Of a stretch of DNA of 36,554 nt, positions 15,449 to 23,630 are shown one piece after another. Source of the DNA: Candidatus Effluviviaceae Genus I sp. (lineage in GTDB: Bacteria; Joyebacterota; Joyebacteria; Joyebacterales; Joyebacteraceae); assembly GCA_016867725.1 (NCBI GenBank), contig VGIX01000017.1, positions 1-36,554 on the forward strand, read 5' to 3'. The translations under genes and the position numbers were made by a program. The notes under the pieces are model-generated. The model was not told the origin of the DNA. It did no database searches and was given only the letters and a program-made list of their open reading frames with translations. How positions within the stretch are numbered: the first letter of the stretch is position 1; every line of letters starts with the position of its first letter.

Positions 15449-17452
15449 ATGGGAGCCACACGCATGATCTCGATCGCCTTCGCCGCAGCGGTCCTCGCCG
15501 CGCCGAGCACGGCCCGCGAGACGCCCCGAGGTGAGACGGTCTCGTCCCCGGACGGACGACTCGCCGCCACGCTCGACGTTCTCGGCGGCGTCCCCCACTA
15601 CCACGTCGAGCGCGACGGCCGTCCAATCATCCTGCTGTCGAGGCTCGGCCTGCGCCTGAGAGGGACGCCGTCGCTCGAGGGCGGGTTCGAACTCGCGGAC
15701 TCGGTGACGAACAGCTTCGACGAGACCTGGGAGCCGGTCTGGGGCAAGTGCTCGAGGGTGGCGAACCGCGGCAACGAGCTCACGGTCAGGCTCCGCGAAC
15801 GGCTCACGCCGAAGCGCGAGCTCTCGATCGTGTTCCGGGTCTTCGACGACGGCGTCGCCTTCCGCTACGTCCTCCCGAAGCAGCCGGCGCTCGGCGAGTT
15901 CGAGATCGAGTCCGAGGAGACGCGCTTCGCCTTCGCGGGCGACCACACGGCCTGGTGGATCCCCGACGACTACGACAGCGACGAGTTCCTCTGGAACGAG
16001 ACGCCGCTCTCGGCCGTGCCCGGCGCGAACACGCCGATGACCATGCGAACGGCAGACGGAACGCACCTCTGCGTCCACGAGGCGGCGCTCGTGGACTACG
16101 CGAGCATGACGCTCGAGCCCGACCCCGAGGGCGGACCGACGACGCTCCGCAGCGTCCTCGTCCCGTGGCCCGACGGGGTCGCCGTGCGCGCGCGCACGCC
16201 CTTCCGCTCGCCGTGGCGCGTCATCCTGGTCACCGACCGCGCCGGCGGCCTCGTCGAGTCGAACACCATCCTCAACCTGAACGAGCCCTGCGCGATCGAG
16301 GACACCTCGTGGATCCGCCCCATGAAGTACGTCGGCATCTGGTGGGGCATGCACATCAAGCGCAACACCTGGCACATGGGTCCCACGCACGGGGCGACGA
16401 CGGACAACGCGAGGAGGGTCGTTGACTTCGCGCACGACCACGGGATCGAGGCGGTGCTCATCGAGGGGTGGAACACCGGGTGGGAGCGCTGGGGCAGCGA
16501 GGGCGCGTTCGACTTCGTCACGCCCTACGCGGACTTCGACCTCCAGTCGGTCGCGCGGTACGCCCGCAGAAGGGGCGTCGCGCTCATCGGCCATCACGAG
16601 ACGGGCGGTGACGTGCCGACCTACGAACGCATGATGGAGGAGGCGTTCGCCCTGTACGAGCGGCTCGGCATCCACGCGGTGAAGACCGGCTACGCGGGCG
16701 GCATCTTCCCGCGAGGGCAGCACCACTACGGGCAGTGGATGGTGAACCACTGCCGGCGCGTCATCGAGCGTGCCGCCGCCCGCCGCATCATGATCGACGG
16801 CCACGAGGTCATCAAGTCGACCGGCGAGGAGCGGACCTGGCCGAACATGATGACGCGCGAGGCCGGCCGCGGCATGGAGTACAACGCGTGGAGTGAGGGG
16901 AATCCTCCGGAGCACACGACGATCCTGCCGTTCACGCGTCTCGTCGCCGGGCCGATGGACTACACGCCGGGCATCTTCGACATCCGATTCGACCGCACGA
17001 TGGGCCGCTCCGCCAAGACGACGCTCGCACATCAACTCGCGCTGTACGTGGTCATCTGGAGCCCGCTCCAGATGGCCGCGGACCTCGTCGAGAACTACGA
17101 GGGTCACCCGGCGTTCGCGTTCGTCCAGGCGGTCCCGTGCGACTGGGACGAGACCGTGTGCGTGGACGGCGCGATCGGCGACCACGTCACGATCGCGCGG
17201 CGGCGCGGGCGAGAGTGGTTCCTGGGGAGCATCACCGACGAGAGCGCGCGGACGCTCGAGGTGCCCCTCGCGTTCCTCGAGCCGGGCACGGTCTACCTCG
17301 CTCGGATCTACGCGGACGGCCCAGGCGCGGACTGGCGGGACGACCCGACCTCGATCGAGATCCGCGAGGCCCGCGTGACAGCGGGCGACACGCTCACGCT
17401 CTCGCTCGCGCCGGGCGGCGGGCAGGCGGTGCAGTTCACCCCCGTGCCGTAG
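15449..17452 (+). CDS. Glycoside hydrolase family 97 (SusB-like alpha-glucosidase type)
   Basis: A 667-residue exported GH97 enzyme with an N-terminal signal peptide (about 1-23), a beta-sandwich domain to about 280, a (beta/alpha)8 catalytic barrel and a C-terminal beta domain. Family blocks are clear: KYVGIWWGMH, HHETGG near 381, DGHE near 450, and MTREAGRGMEYNAW near 467-480. The barrel position used as an Asp nucleophile by retaining GH97 members reads VKTGYAGG (near 410), without the Asp. This matches the inverting SusB-type enzymes, whose calcium-assisted glutamates lie in the HET and RE...G.E blocks. The likely role is removing alpha-linked glucose from oligosaccharides in the periplasm. 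ATG 15449 is 8 bp after the TSUP stop; ATG 15464, with GGGAG upstream, is an alternative start. No SusC/SusD genes are adjacent. Confidence 0.9.
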   Translation: MGATRMISIAFAAAVLAAPSTARETPRGETVSSPDGRLAATLDVLGGVPHYHVERDGRPIILLSRLGLRLRGTPSLEGGFELADSVTNSFDETWEPVWGKCSRVANRGNELTVRLRERLTPKRELSIVFRVFDDGVAFRYVLPKQPALGEFEIESEETRFAFAGDHTAWWIPDDYDSDEFLWNETPLSAVPGANTPMTMRTADGTHLCVHEAALVDYASMTLEPDPEGGPTTLRSVLVPWPDGVAVRARTPFRSPWRVILVTDRAGGLVESNTILNLNEPCAIEDTSWIRPMKYVGIWWGMHIKRNTWHMGPTHGATTDNARRVVDFAHDHGIEAVLIEGWNTGWERWGSEGAFDFVTPYADFDLQSVARYARRRGVALIGHHETGGDVPTYERMMEEAFALYERLGIHAVKTGYAGGIFPRGQHHYGQWMVNHCRRVIERAAARRIMIDGHEVIKSTGEERTWPNMMTREAGRGMEYNAWSEGNPPEHTTILPFTRLVAGPMDYTPGIFDIRFDRTMGRSAKTTLAHQLALYVVIWSPLQMAADLVENYEGHPAFAFVQAVPCDWDETVCVDGAIGDHVTIARRRGREWFLGSITDESARTLEVPLAFLEPGTVYLARIYADGPGADWRDDPTSIEIREARVTAGDTLTLSLAPGGGQAVQFTPVP

Positions 17453-17508
17453 GAACGCCCGAGGGAGGGCCCGCAGCTGGCCCCTTTCCCCGGTCATCCT
17501 TGCCATGT

Positions 17509-17514
17509 TATAAT
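17509..17514 (+). promoter_or_regulatory. -10 box of the arginine-deiminase-family gene
   Basis: A perfect TATAAT stands 47 bp before the preferred ATG. A weak TTTCCC (17485-17490) is a possible -35 with an 18-bp spacer. An in-frame ATG at 17522 lies 7 nt after the box and could serve as a leaderless start. Confidence 0.6.
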
Positions 17515-17547
17515 AGAGGTGATGACCGGATTCGTGAACGCCCAGTC

Positions 17548-17552
17548 GGAGG
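17548..17552 (+). promoter_or_regulatory. Ribosome-binding site deciding the deiminase start
   Basis: GGAGG 8 nt before ATG 17561, which begins a compact signal peptide, favours this start over the upstream in-frame GTG 17519 and ATG 17522. Confidence 0.6.
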
Positions 17553-17560
17553 CTCATGCC

Positions 17561-20227
17561 ATGACGCTCCGCACAGCGACGCTGCTCGTCTGCCTGGCCC
17601 TGGTCGCGGGGTTGTGCCCCGCCGCTCCGGCCGACCAGACGCCCCCTGAGAAGTCCGTCGCCGAGACGCTCGAGGGCGAGCGCTACCTCCCCATCGGACT
17701 CACGCCCGAAGAGGAGGGCATGCTCCACCTCATCGGGCGCGACCACCGGAGGACGGCGCCGCCACCCGGGCCAGCCCGCAATCCCGGTGAGTTCGAGCCG
17801 ATGACCGGCGTCATCGTCCGCTACCCGTGGGGGAACCCGCTGAGTCTCCTGGTCGAGTACGCCGAGGACGTCACCCTCTGGGTCATCGTCGCGAACTCCT
17901 CCCAGCAGACGAGCGCCTACAACGACCTGCAGAACGCGGGGTGCAACATGGCGCACGTGGGGTTCATCACGGCGTCCACGAACAGCATCTGGACCCGCGA
18001 CTACGGCCCCTGGTTCATCGTCAATGGGAACAACCAGCAGGGCATCGTGGACCACGTCTACAACCGCCCGAGGCCGCTGGACGACGTGATCCCCGCGACC
18101 ATCGGGACGGCCTGGGGCATTCCGGTGTACGGCATGAGCCTCACGCACACCGGCGGGAACTACATGTCCGACGGCCGCGGCATTGCAATGTCGAGCCGGC
18201 TCGTCATCGACGAGAACCCCTCGCTCACGCCGGCGCAGATTGACGCCACCATGGAGTCCTACCTCGGCATCACGCAGTACGAGAAGCTCCCGTACATCCA
18301 GACGAGCGGCATCCACCACATCGACTGCTGGGCGAAGCTCCTCTCCCCCGGCACGATCCTCATCCGCTCGGTGCCCTCGACGCACACCGACTATGCGCGC
18401 ATCGAGGCGAACGTGGCGTACATCTCGACCCTCACGAGCTCGTGGGGACGGCCGTACGAGATCGTGCGCGTGTACACGCCGAACAACGAGCCGTACACGA
18501 ACTCGCTCATCCTGAACGACAAGGTCTTCGTGCCGCTGTACGGGACCGCCTGGGACGCGGCCGCCATCGCGACATACCAGGCCGCCATGCCGGGCTACGA
18601 GGTCCTCGGTTTCACCGGCTCGTGGCTGTCCGACGACGCCATCCATTGCCGCGCGATGGGCGTGACCGACCGGTACATGCTCTACATCGATCACGTGCCG
18701 CTCTTCGACACGGCGGACAGCGAGAACGGCTACCGCGTCAGGGCTCTCGTGGACGACATGATCGGCGCGGGGCTCATCGCCGACTCAGTGCGCGTCCACT
18801 GGAAGACCTCGTCCGCGCCGGCGTGGACGCCGGTCGTCATGACGGCGATCGCGGGCACGGACTCCTTCTACGCCGACATCCCGGCGCAGAACGTCGGCAC
18901 CGACGTGTTCTACTACGTCTCGGCGGCCGACAACTCCGGCCGCCGAGAGAGGCACCCGTACATGGGGGCCGCCGACCCGCACGACTTCTCCGTCCTCGTG
19001 GACACGCAGGCGCCGGTCATCGCGCACACACCGATGCCCGCTCAGCTCGCGTCGACCTGGCCCCCGACCGCGAGCGCGACCGTGACGGACGACATCGCCG
19101 TGGCGGCCGTGACGCTCGAGTCGTGGATCAACGGAGCGCGCCAGCCCGACGCGGCCATGGCCCGCGTGCCCGGCACGTTCCGCTACGAGTGCGCGTTCCC
19201 CGGGAGCGCCGGCGCGGGCGACGCCGTGAACTACCGCATCGTCGCGCGGGACGCCGCGACGCCGCCGCACGAGACCGTGTCGCCGGCGGCGGGCACGCAC
19301 TACTTCGGCGTCGTGTCCGCGGTGGACGTCGTCATCTGGGAGCCGGATCCGAGCCCGCTCTCCGGCGCTGCGATCGGCGCCGTACTGAGCGAGCTTGGAC
19401 TGAGCTACGAGTACACGACGACGATGCCCTCGAATCTCGCGGCGTACCGGGCCGCGTTCATCTGCCTGGGCATCTACTCGCAGAACTACGCCCTTTCGAC
19501 GTCGCAGGCCAACGCCATCGTGAGCTACCTGAACGGCGGCGGGAACGTGTACATGGAGGGCGGCGACTGCTGGGCGTACGACAGCGCGCGCACGATCTAC
19601 AACGGCCACTTCGGGATCAACGGCACGTCGGACGGGACCGCCGACCTTTCGACGGTGCTCGGGCAGGCGGGCACGTTCACGGCGGGCATGAGCTTCTCGT
19701 ACACCGGCGGCAACAGCTACATCGACCACATCGCGCCGGTCGGGTCGGCCTTCGCGGTCTTCAGGAACCCCGCCGACAACCAGGGTTGCGGCATCGCCAA
19801 CCCCGCGGCCTCGTACAAGACCGTCGGCTGCTCGTTCGAGTTCGGGGGACTCGTGAACGGGGCGCCGCCGTCCACGAGGAAGGCGCTCCTCGAGGAGATC
19901 CTCGGGTTCTTCGGCATCGGGACGACGGGAGTGCCGGCCGGCACAGCGCCGCGCCTTGCACTCAGGCAGAACAGCCCCAACCCGTTCAACCCGGTGACGA
20001 CGCTCGCCTTCGAGCTGCCGACGGCCGGGCCGGTCGAGCTCTCGGTGTACAGCGGGTCCGGCAGGAAGGTCGCCACGCTCGTGGACCGCGCGCTCCCGGC
20101 CGGACCGCACGCGATCTCGTGGGGCGGCACAGACGACGAGGGTGCGCAGGTCGCAAGCGGCGTGTACTTCTTCCGCCTGACGCAGGGCGGCGAGACGGTG
20201 TCGGTGAAGGGCGTGCTGCTGAAGTAG
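17561..20227 (+). CDS. Secreted peptidyl-arginine/agmatine deiminase-family enzyme with Por-type sorting tail
   Basis: An 888-residue exported protein. A signal peptide (about 1-25) and propeptide-like linker are followed by a PAD_porph (agmatine deiminase/bacterial peptidylarginine deiminase) domain to about 400. Guanidine-modifying residues are visible: WTRDYGPW near 143-150, HTGGN near 197-201, SGIHHIDCW, and the nucleophile C363 preceded by H362 (AIHCRAMG). Next come Ig-like/fibronectin-like regions and a Gly-rich C-terminal module with a ThuA/gatase-like look (YLNGGGNVYMEGGD). The tail NSPNPFNP ... ASGVYFFRL ... KGVLLK is a FlgD-like/Por-type sorting domain. Like Porphyromonas PPAD, it may convert arginine or peptidyl-arginine to citrulline outside the cell, releasing ammonia; agmatine is an alternative. 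A strong terminator follows. Confidence 0.9.
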   Translation: MTLRTATLLVCLALVAGLCPAAPADQTPPEKSVAETLEGERYLPIGLTPEEEGMLHLIGRDHRRTAPPPGPARNPGEFEPMTGVIVRYPWGNPLSLLVEYAEDVTLWVIVANSSQQTSAYNDLQNAGCNMAHVGFITASTNSIWTRDYGPWFIVNGNNQQGIVDHVYNRPRPLDDVIPATIGTAWGIPVYGMSLTHTGGNYMSDGRGIAMSSRLVIDENPSLTPAQIDATMESYLGITQYEKLPYIQTSGIHHIDCWAKLLSPGTILIRSVPSTHTDYARIEANVAYISTLTSSWGRPYEIVRVYTPNNEPYTNSLILNDKVFVPLYGTAWDAAAIATYQAAMPGYEVLGFTGSWLSDDAIHCRAMGVTDRYMLYIDHVPLFDTADSENGYRVRALVDDMIGAGLIADSVRVHWKTSSAPAWTPVVMTAIAGTDSFYADIPAQNVGTDVFYYVSAADNSGRRERHPYMGAADPHDFSVLVDTQAPVIAHTPMPAQLASTWPPTASATVTDDIAVAAVTLESWINGARQPDAAMARVPGTFRYECAFPGSAGAGDAVNYRIVARDAATPPHETVSPAAGTHYFGVVSAVDVVIWEPDPSPLSGAAIGAVLSELGLSYEYTTTMPSNLAAYRAAFICLGIYSQNYALSTSQANAIVSYLNGGGNVYMEGGDCWAYDSARTIYNGHFGINGTSDGTADLSTVLGQAGTFTAGMSFSYTGGNSYIDHIAPVGSAFAVFRNPADNQGCGIANPAASYKTVGCSFEFGGLVNGAPPSTRKALLEEILGFFGIGTTGVPAGTAPRLALRQNSPNPFNPVTTLAFELPTAGPVELSVYSGSGRKVATLVDRALPAGPHAISWGGTDDEGAQVASGVYFFRLTQGGETVSVKGVLLK

Positions 20228-20253
20228 GCGGCGACGCCGCAACACGCGCGCAT

Positions 20254-20287
20254 GCGGGGCCCCGGCTGCGGTCGGGGCCCCGCTTTG
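20254..20287 (+). terminator. Strong hairpin terminator
   Basis: An 11-bp perfect stem GCGGGGCCCCG/CGGGGCCCCGC with an 8-nt loop is followed by TTTG, 26 bp after the deiminase stop. Confidence 0.8.
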
Positions 20288-20303
20288 TCGACGGGCCTGC
20301 CGG

Positions 20304-20333
20304 TTGCGCGCGCGCGGCGCGGCGTGCTAGTCT
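20304..20333 (+). promoter_or_regulatory. Predicted promoter of the glycosyltransferase pair
   Basis: TTGCGC (20304-20309), an 18-bp spacer and TAGTCT (20328-20333) within GTGCTAGTCT, the same GTGCTA context as other promoters in the window. Confidence 0.5.
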
Positions 20334-20377
20334 GAACCCCGTGCTCGGACCACGACGATCCGAGGGAGGGTCCGGCC

Positions 20378-22279
20378 GTGACGAAGCGACGACGCAAGCC
20401 CGCCCCGGAAGGCCGGGAGGCGCCGGGACGGCAGCCCGCCAGCCGCGGCGGCCCCCGCTGGGCCCTCGTCGCCCTCCTCGTCATCCTCGCCCTCGGCGGC
20501 ACGCTCCGCGGGCTCTACCTCGCCGAGTTCTCGCATAGGCCCGACTTCGAGGTCCCCTTCGCCGACGCCGACTTCCACAACTACTGGGCGCGCGCGCTCG
20601 CGTTCGGCGACTGGAAGCAGCCGTTCTACGAGGTGGACCCGCACATCCGGGAGATCCCCTACTTCCGCCCGCCCGGATACGCCTACTTCCTCGCGGCCGT
20701 GTACAGACTCACGGGCCCGGGCTACTTCGGCCCGCGCGTCGTGCAGATGGTGCTCGGCCTCGCCAACGCGCTCCTCGCGTTCCTCCTCGCGCGGCGGTTC
20801 TTCGGGAACGTCACCGCGCTCGTCCTCGCGGCCCTCATGGTCACGTACTGGCCGTTCATCTACACGGAGGCGGACTTCGAGGAGCCCGTCCTCTCCATCT
20901 TCCTCCTCCTCTCGCTCGCGCACCTGCTCGTGCGCTGGGCCGCAGGCAGGCGACCCGCGTGGATGGCGCTCTGCGCGGGAGGGCTCATCGGCCTCCTCGG
21001 GCTCGTGCGCCCCAACGCGCTCATCCTCGTGGTTCCGGTCGCGTGGTGGACCTGGTGGATCCTCGCGCGGCGGAGCGAGGGGCGGGCCGCACTCAAGACC
21101 GTGGCCGCGGTCGTTGCGGGCACGGTCATCCTCGTCTCCCCGGCCACCGTGAGGAACTACGTCGTCGCTCGGGATCTCGTGCCCATCTCCTCGAATGGCG
21201 GAATCAACCTGTACGTGGGGAACCGAGAGGGCGCTGACGGGCAGGTGAAGATCACGCTCCCGGGCATAGGCACGCTGGATACGTGCTTCGACCACCTGCG
21301 GATCGTGGAGAGCGTTGAGCGCAACGTCGGACGCCGCATGAAGCACTCCGAGGTTTCGAGCTACTTCTCCCGCCTTGCAGTGGACTGGATCCGCAGGAAT
21401 CCGGGCGACTTCGCGGCACTCCTCTGGCACAAGGCGCTTCTGTTCTGGGGCCCCGGCGAAGTCGGCGGCGGAAACAGGGTGATCGAGCCCGACCGCGGAG
21501 CGTCTGCCGTGCTCTCGAGAATCCCCGTGGGATTCGGTCCACCGCTGGGATTCGCGATCGTCGGCGTGGCGATGTTCTGGTGGCGGGGCCGGCGGCGGAC
21601 CGTTGCGGCACGGTCTGGAGTGGCGTCTCTCGGCCGCCACCGCGACGCATCGTTCGAGGTCGGCGTGTTCGTCCTCGCGCTCATCGCCGCGTGGTATGCG
21701 TCGTACGCCCCGTTCGCCAACATCAACAGGTATCGTCAGCCCATCCTCCCCTTCGTGTTCCTGTTCGCCGGCCTCGGCGTGGATCATCTCCTAGCCCTGG
21801 CGCGCGCCCGCGACGCGTGGCGGCTCGCGCCGTGGTGCCTTGCGCTCGCTGCCTCACTCGTCGTCTCGAACACCAACTTCGCCCGGTACGAGCCCAACAT
21901 CGCCAAGTGGCACTACCAGAACGGCATCGTGATGTACCGCCTCGGGAAGCTCGACGGAGCCATCACGGAGTACAGGAAGGCGCTGGAGGAGAAGCCGGAC
22001 TACGCATCTGTCATGACGGATCTCGGGGCCGCGCTCGGGACGCTCGGCAGGATCGACGAGGCACTGCCCTACATCGTCCGTGCGTCGCGTAGCCTACCGG
22101 AGAGTTTCGAGGCGCAGTACAACGCAGGCGTGGTCCTCGAGATGACGGACGACCTGAGTGCCGCGCGGGACCGCTACGCCGCAGCCCTGCGACTGCGTCC
22201 CAGCGATCGGAGAGCGACGGCAGGACTCGCGCGAACCGAGGCCGGGCTGCGGCAGAACCCACCGGCCGGAGAGAGGTGA
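20378..22279 (+). CDS. GT39-like membrane glycosyltransferase with C-terminal TPR repeats
   Basis: A 633-residue polytopic membrane protein of the ArnT/PMT-like (GT-C, PMT_2) group, which transfers sugars from lipid-phosphate donors on the outer face of the membrane. After a basic N-terminus and the first membrane helix (28-46), the first outer loop has the family acidic pair (ADADFHNYW) and the YFRPPGYAYFL block; about ten further hydrophobic segments run to residue 500. Residues about 508-625 form three tetratricopeptide repeats (GIVMYRLGKLDGAITEYRKA, and two more), a protein-binding tail outside the enzyme core. The start is GTG with GAGGGAGGG 7 nt upstream. Donor and acceptor are unknown; glycosylation of secreted proteins or envelope glycans is plausible. 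The next gene is a second member. Confidence 0.85.
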   Translation: MTKRRRKPAPEGREAPGRQPASRGGPRWALVALLVILALGGTLRGLYLAEFSHRPDFEVPFADADFHNYWARALAFGDWKQPFYEVDPHIREIPYFRPPGYAYFLAAVYRLTGPGYFGPRVVQMVLGLANALLAFLLARRFFGNVTALVLAALMVTYWPFIYTEADFEEPVLSIFLLLSLAHLLVRWAAGRRPAWMALCAGGLIGLLGLVRPNALILVVPVAWWTWWILARRSEGRAALKTVAAVVAGTVILVSPATVRNYVVARDLVPISSNGGINLYVGNREGADGQVKITLPGIGTLDTCFDHLRIVESVERNVGRRMKHSEVSSYFSRLAVDWIRRNPGDFAALLWHKALLFWGPGEVGGGNRVIEPDRGASAVLSRIPVGFGPPLGFAIVGVAMFWWRGRRRTVAARSGVASLGRHRDASFEVGVFVLALIAAWYASYAPFANINRYRQPILPFVFLFAGLGVDHLLALARARDAWRLAPWCLALAASLVVSNTNFARYEPNIAKWHYQNGIVMYRLGKLDGAITEYRKALEEKPDYASVMTDLGAALGTLGRIDEALPYIVRASRSLPESFEAQYNAGVVLEMTDDLSAARDRYAAALRLRPSDRRATAGLARTEAGLRQNPPAGER

Positions 22280-22302
22280 GCGCGGGCACAGAGGGGATCG
22301 GC

Positions 22303-23595
22303 ATGCGTCTCCATCCGAAGATCCTGCTCCCGGTCATCCTCGTCGCGGCCCTCGCAGCGCGGATCGCGTTCTGCGTCGCCGTGGTGGGTTTCCACTCGGT
22401 GGGCTGGGGCGACGAACCCGACTACCACAGGCACGCCGCCGACCTCGCGGCGGGCAGGGGGTTCATAAGCCCCGAGGGCGAACCGACCGCCGCGCGCCCG
22501 CCGCTCTATCCGGTCGTCCTGAGCGCGGTGTACCGGGTGACCGGCCCGAGCCACGCAGCCGGCCGCGTGCTGCAGATCCTCCTCGGCGCCGGCATCGTGC
22601 TCCTCGTGTACATCGTCGCCGCACGCCTCTTCTCGCCCACCGCCGGCGTCGTCGCCGCCGCGCTCACGGCCGTGAACCCGTCCCTCATCTACCTGAGCGC
22701 GCTCATCATGACCGAGAACCTCGCGATCGTCCTCCTGCTCCTCATGCTCATCCTCCTTGCGAAGGAGGCCGTCTCGGAACGACTCGCGCCGGGGCGGCTC
22801 GCGCTCGGCGGGCTGCTCGGTGGAGCCTCGTGTCTCACGAGGCCGGACAGCGCGCCCTTCGTGCTCCTCATCCCGTTCGTCGTCCTCGCGTTCGGGAGGG
22901 CGACCGTGCGCCGGAGGCTCGCCGGCGCCGCGATCTTCCTCGCTGTCGCGGTCGCGGCGATCCTCCCGTGGGCCGCGCGCAACCGCGCCGTCCTCGGGGA
23001 GTGGGTCGCGTTCTCCACCCACGGCGGCATCACGTTCTACGAGAGCAACAACATGCGGATCGTCGAGGAGCCGGCGTTCCGCGGGTCGGTCGTGCTGCCG
23101 AGGACGGCGGTGCCGCGATGGGATGAGCTCGCGCCGCTCGGCGAGCTCGAGCTCGACAGGAAGGCGTGGGAGATGGGCCGGGAGTTCGCGCGCGAGCACC
23201 CGGACCACATGCTCCGCCTCATGGGATGGAAGTTCCAGCGGTTCTGGAGGCTGCGGAGCGGCCTCAGGGTGAAGGACACCGACGGAGCGATCAGCGTGGA
23301 CGGGTCACGCCCGCTCGGCGAGATGCTCCTGGGGGCGGATGTCGGCTGGCTCTACTCGCTCGTCGCGATGCCGCTCTTCCTGCTGGGGATGGCCGTGACG
23401 GCGCGGAAGTGGCGGACCCTTGCGCTCCTCTACGCGGTCGTGGCGTCGAACACGCTCGTCGCGCTCGCGTTCCACGGCTCGCTCAGGGCGCGCTCGCCCG
23501 TCGAGCCCGTCATTGCGGTGTTCGCCGGCGCGACGATGGCTGCGCTTCTGTGTCGGACGAGGCTGCAGCCGGGAGGAGCCGCGCTGGCGGGATAG
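22303..23595 (+). CDS. GT39-like membrane glycosyltransferase
   Basis: A 430-residue polytopic protein homologous to the catalytic part of the preceding gene but without TPRs. The first outer loop shows WGDEPDYHRHA with a conserved acidic pair, followed by ARPPLYPVVLSAVYRVTG, the GT-C/PMT_2 block. About ten hydrophobic segments follow; NNMRIVEEP in the second large loop is comparable with the NLYVGNREG region of its neighbour. ATG 22303 has GAGGGG 6 nt upstream. An in-frame GTG at 22276 overlapping the previous stop would add nine residues and is a possible coupled start. The pair is one transcript and probably acts in the same glycan or protein-glycosylation route. Confidence 0.85.
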   Translation: MRLHPKILLPVILVAALAARIAFCVAVVGFHSVGWGDEPDYHRHAADLAAGRGFISPEGEPTAARPPLYPVVLSAVYRVTGPSHAAGRVLQILLGAGIVLLVYIVAARLFSPTAGVVAAALTAVNPSLIYLSALIMTENLAIVLLLLMLILLAKEAVSERLAPGRLALGGLLGGASCLTRPDSAPFVLLIPFVVLAFGRATVRRRLAGAAIFLAVAVAAILPWAARNRAVLGEWVAFSTHGGITFYESNNMRIVEEPAFRGSVVLPRTAVPRWDELAPLGELELDRKAWEMGREFAREHPDHMLRLMGWKFQRFWRLRSGLRVKDTDGAISVDGSRPLGEMLLGADVGWLYSLVAMPLFLLGMAVTARKWRTLALLYAVVASNTLVALAFHGSLRARSPVEPVIAVFAGATMAALLCRTRLQPGGAALAG

Positions 23596-23630
23596 TCCCG
23601 CCCATGTCCCCCCCGCAGGAACTTGGGCAC

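Noticed and set aside
17519-17560. Upstream GTG/ATG starts for the deiminase-family gene
   Set aside because: They add 13-14 residues before a good signal peptide and lie at the transcription start; ATG 17561 has GGAGG at ideal spacing. A leaderless ATG 17522 remains a minor possibility.
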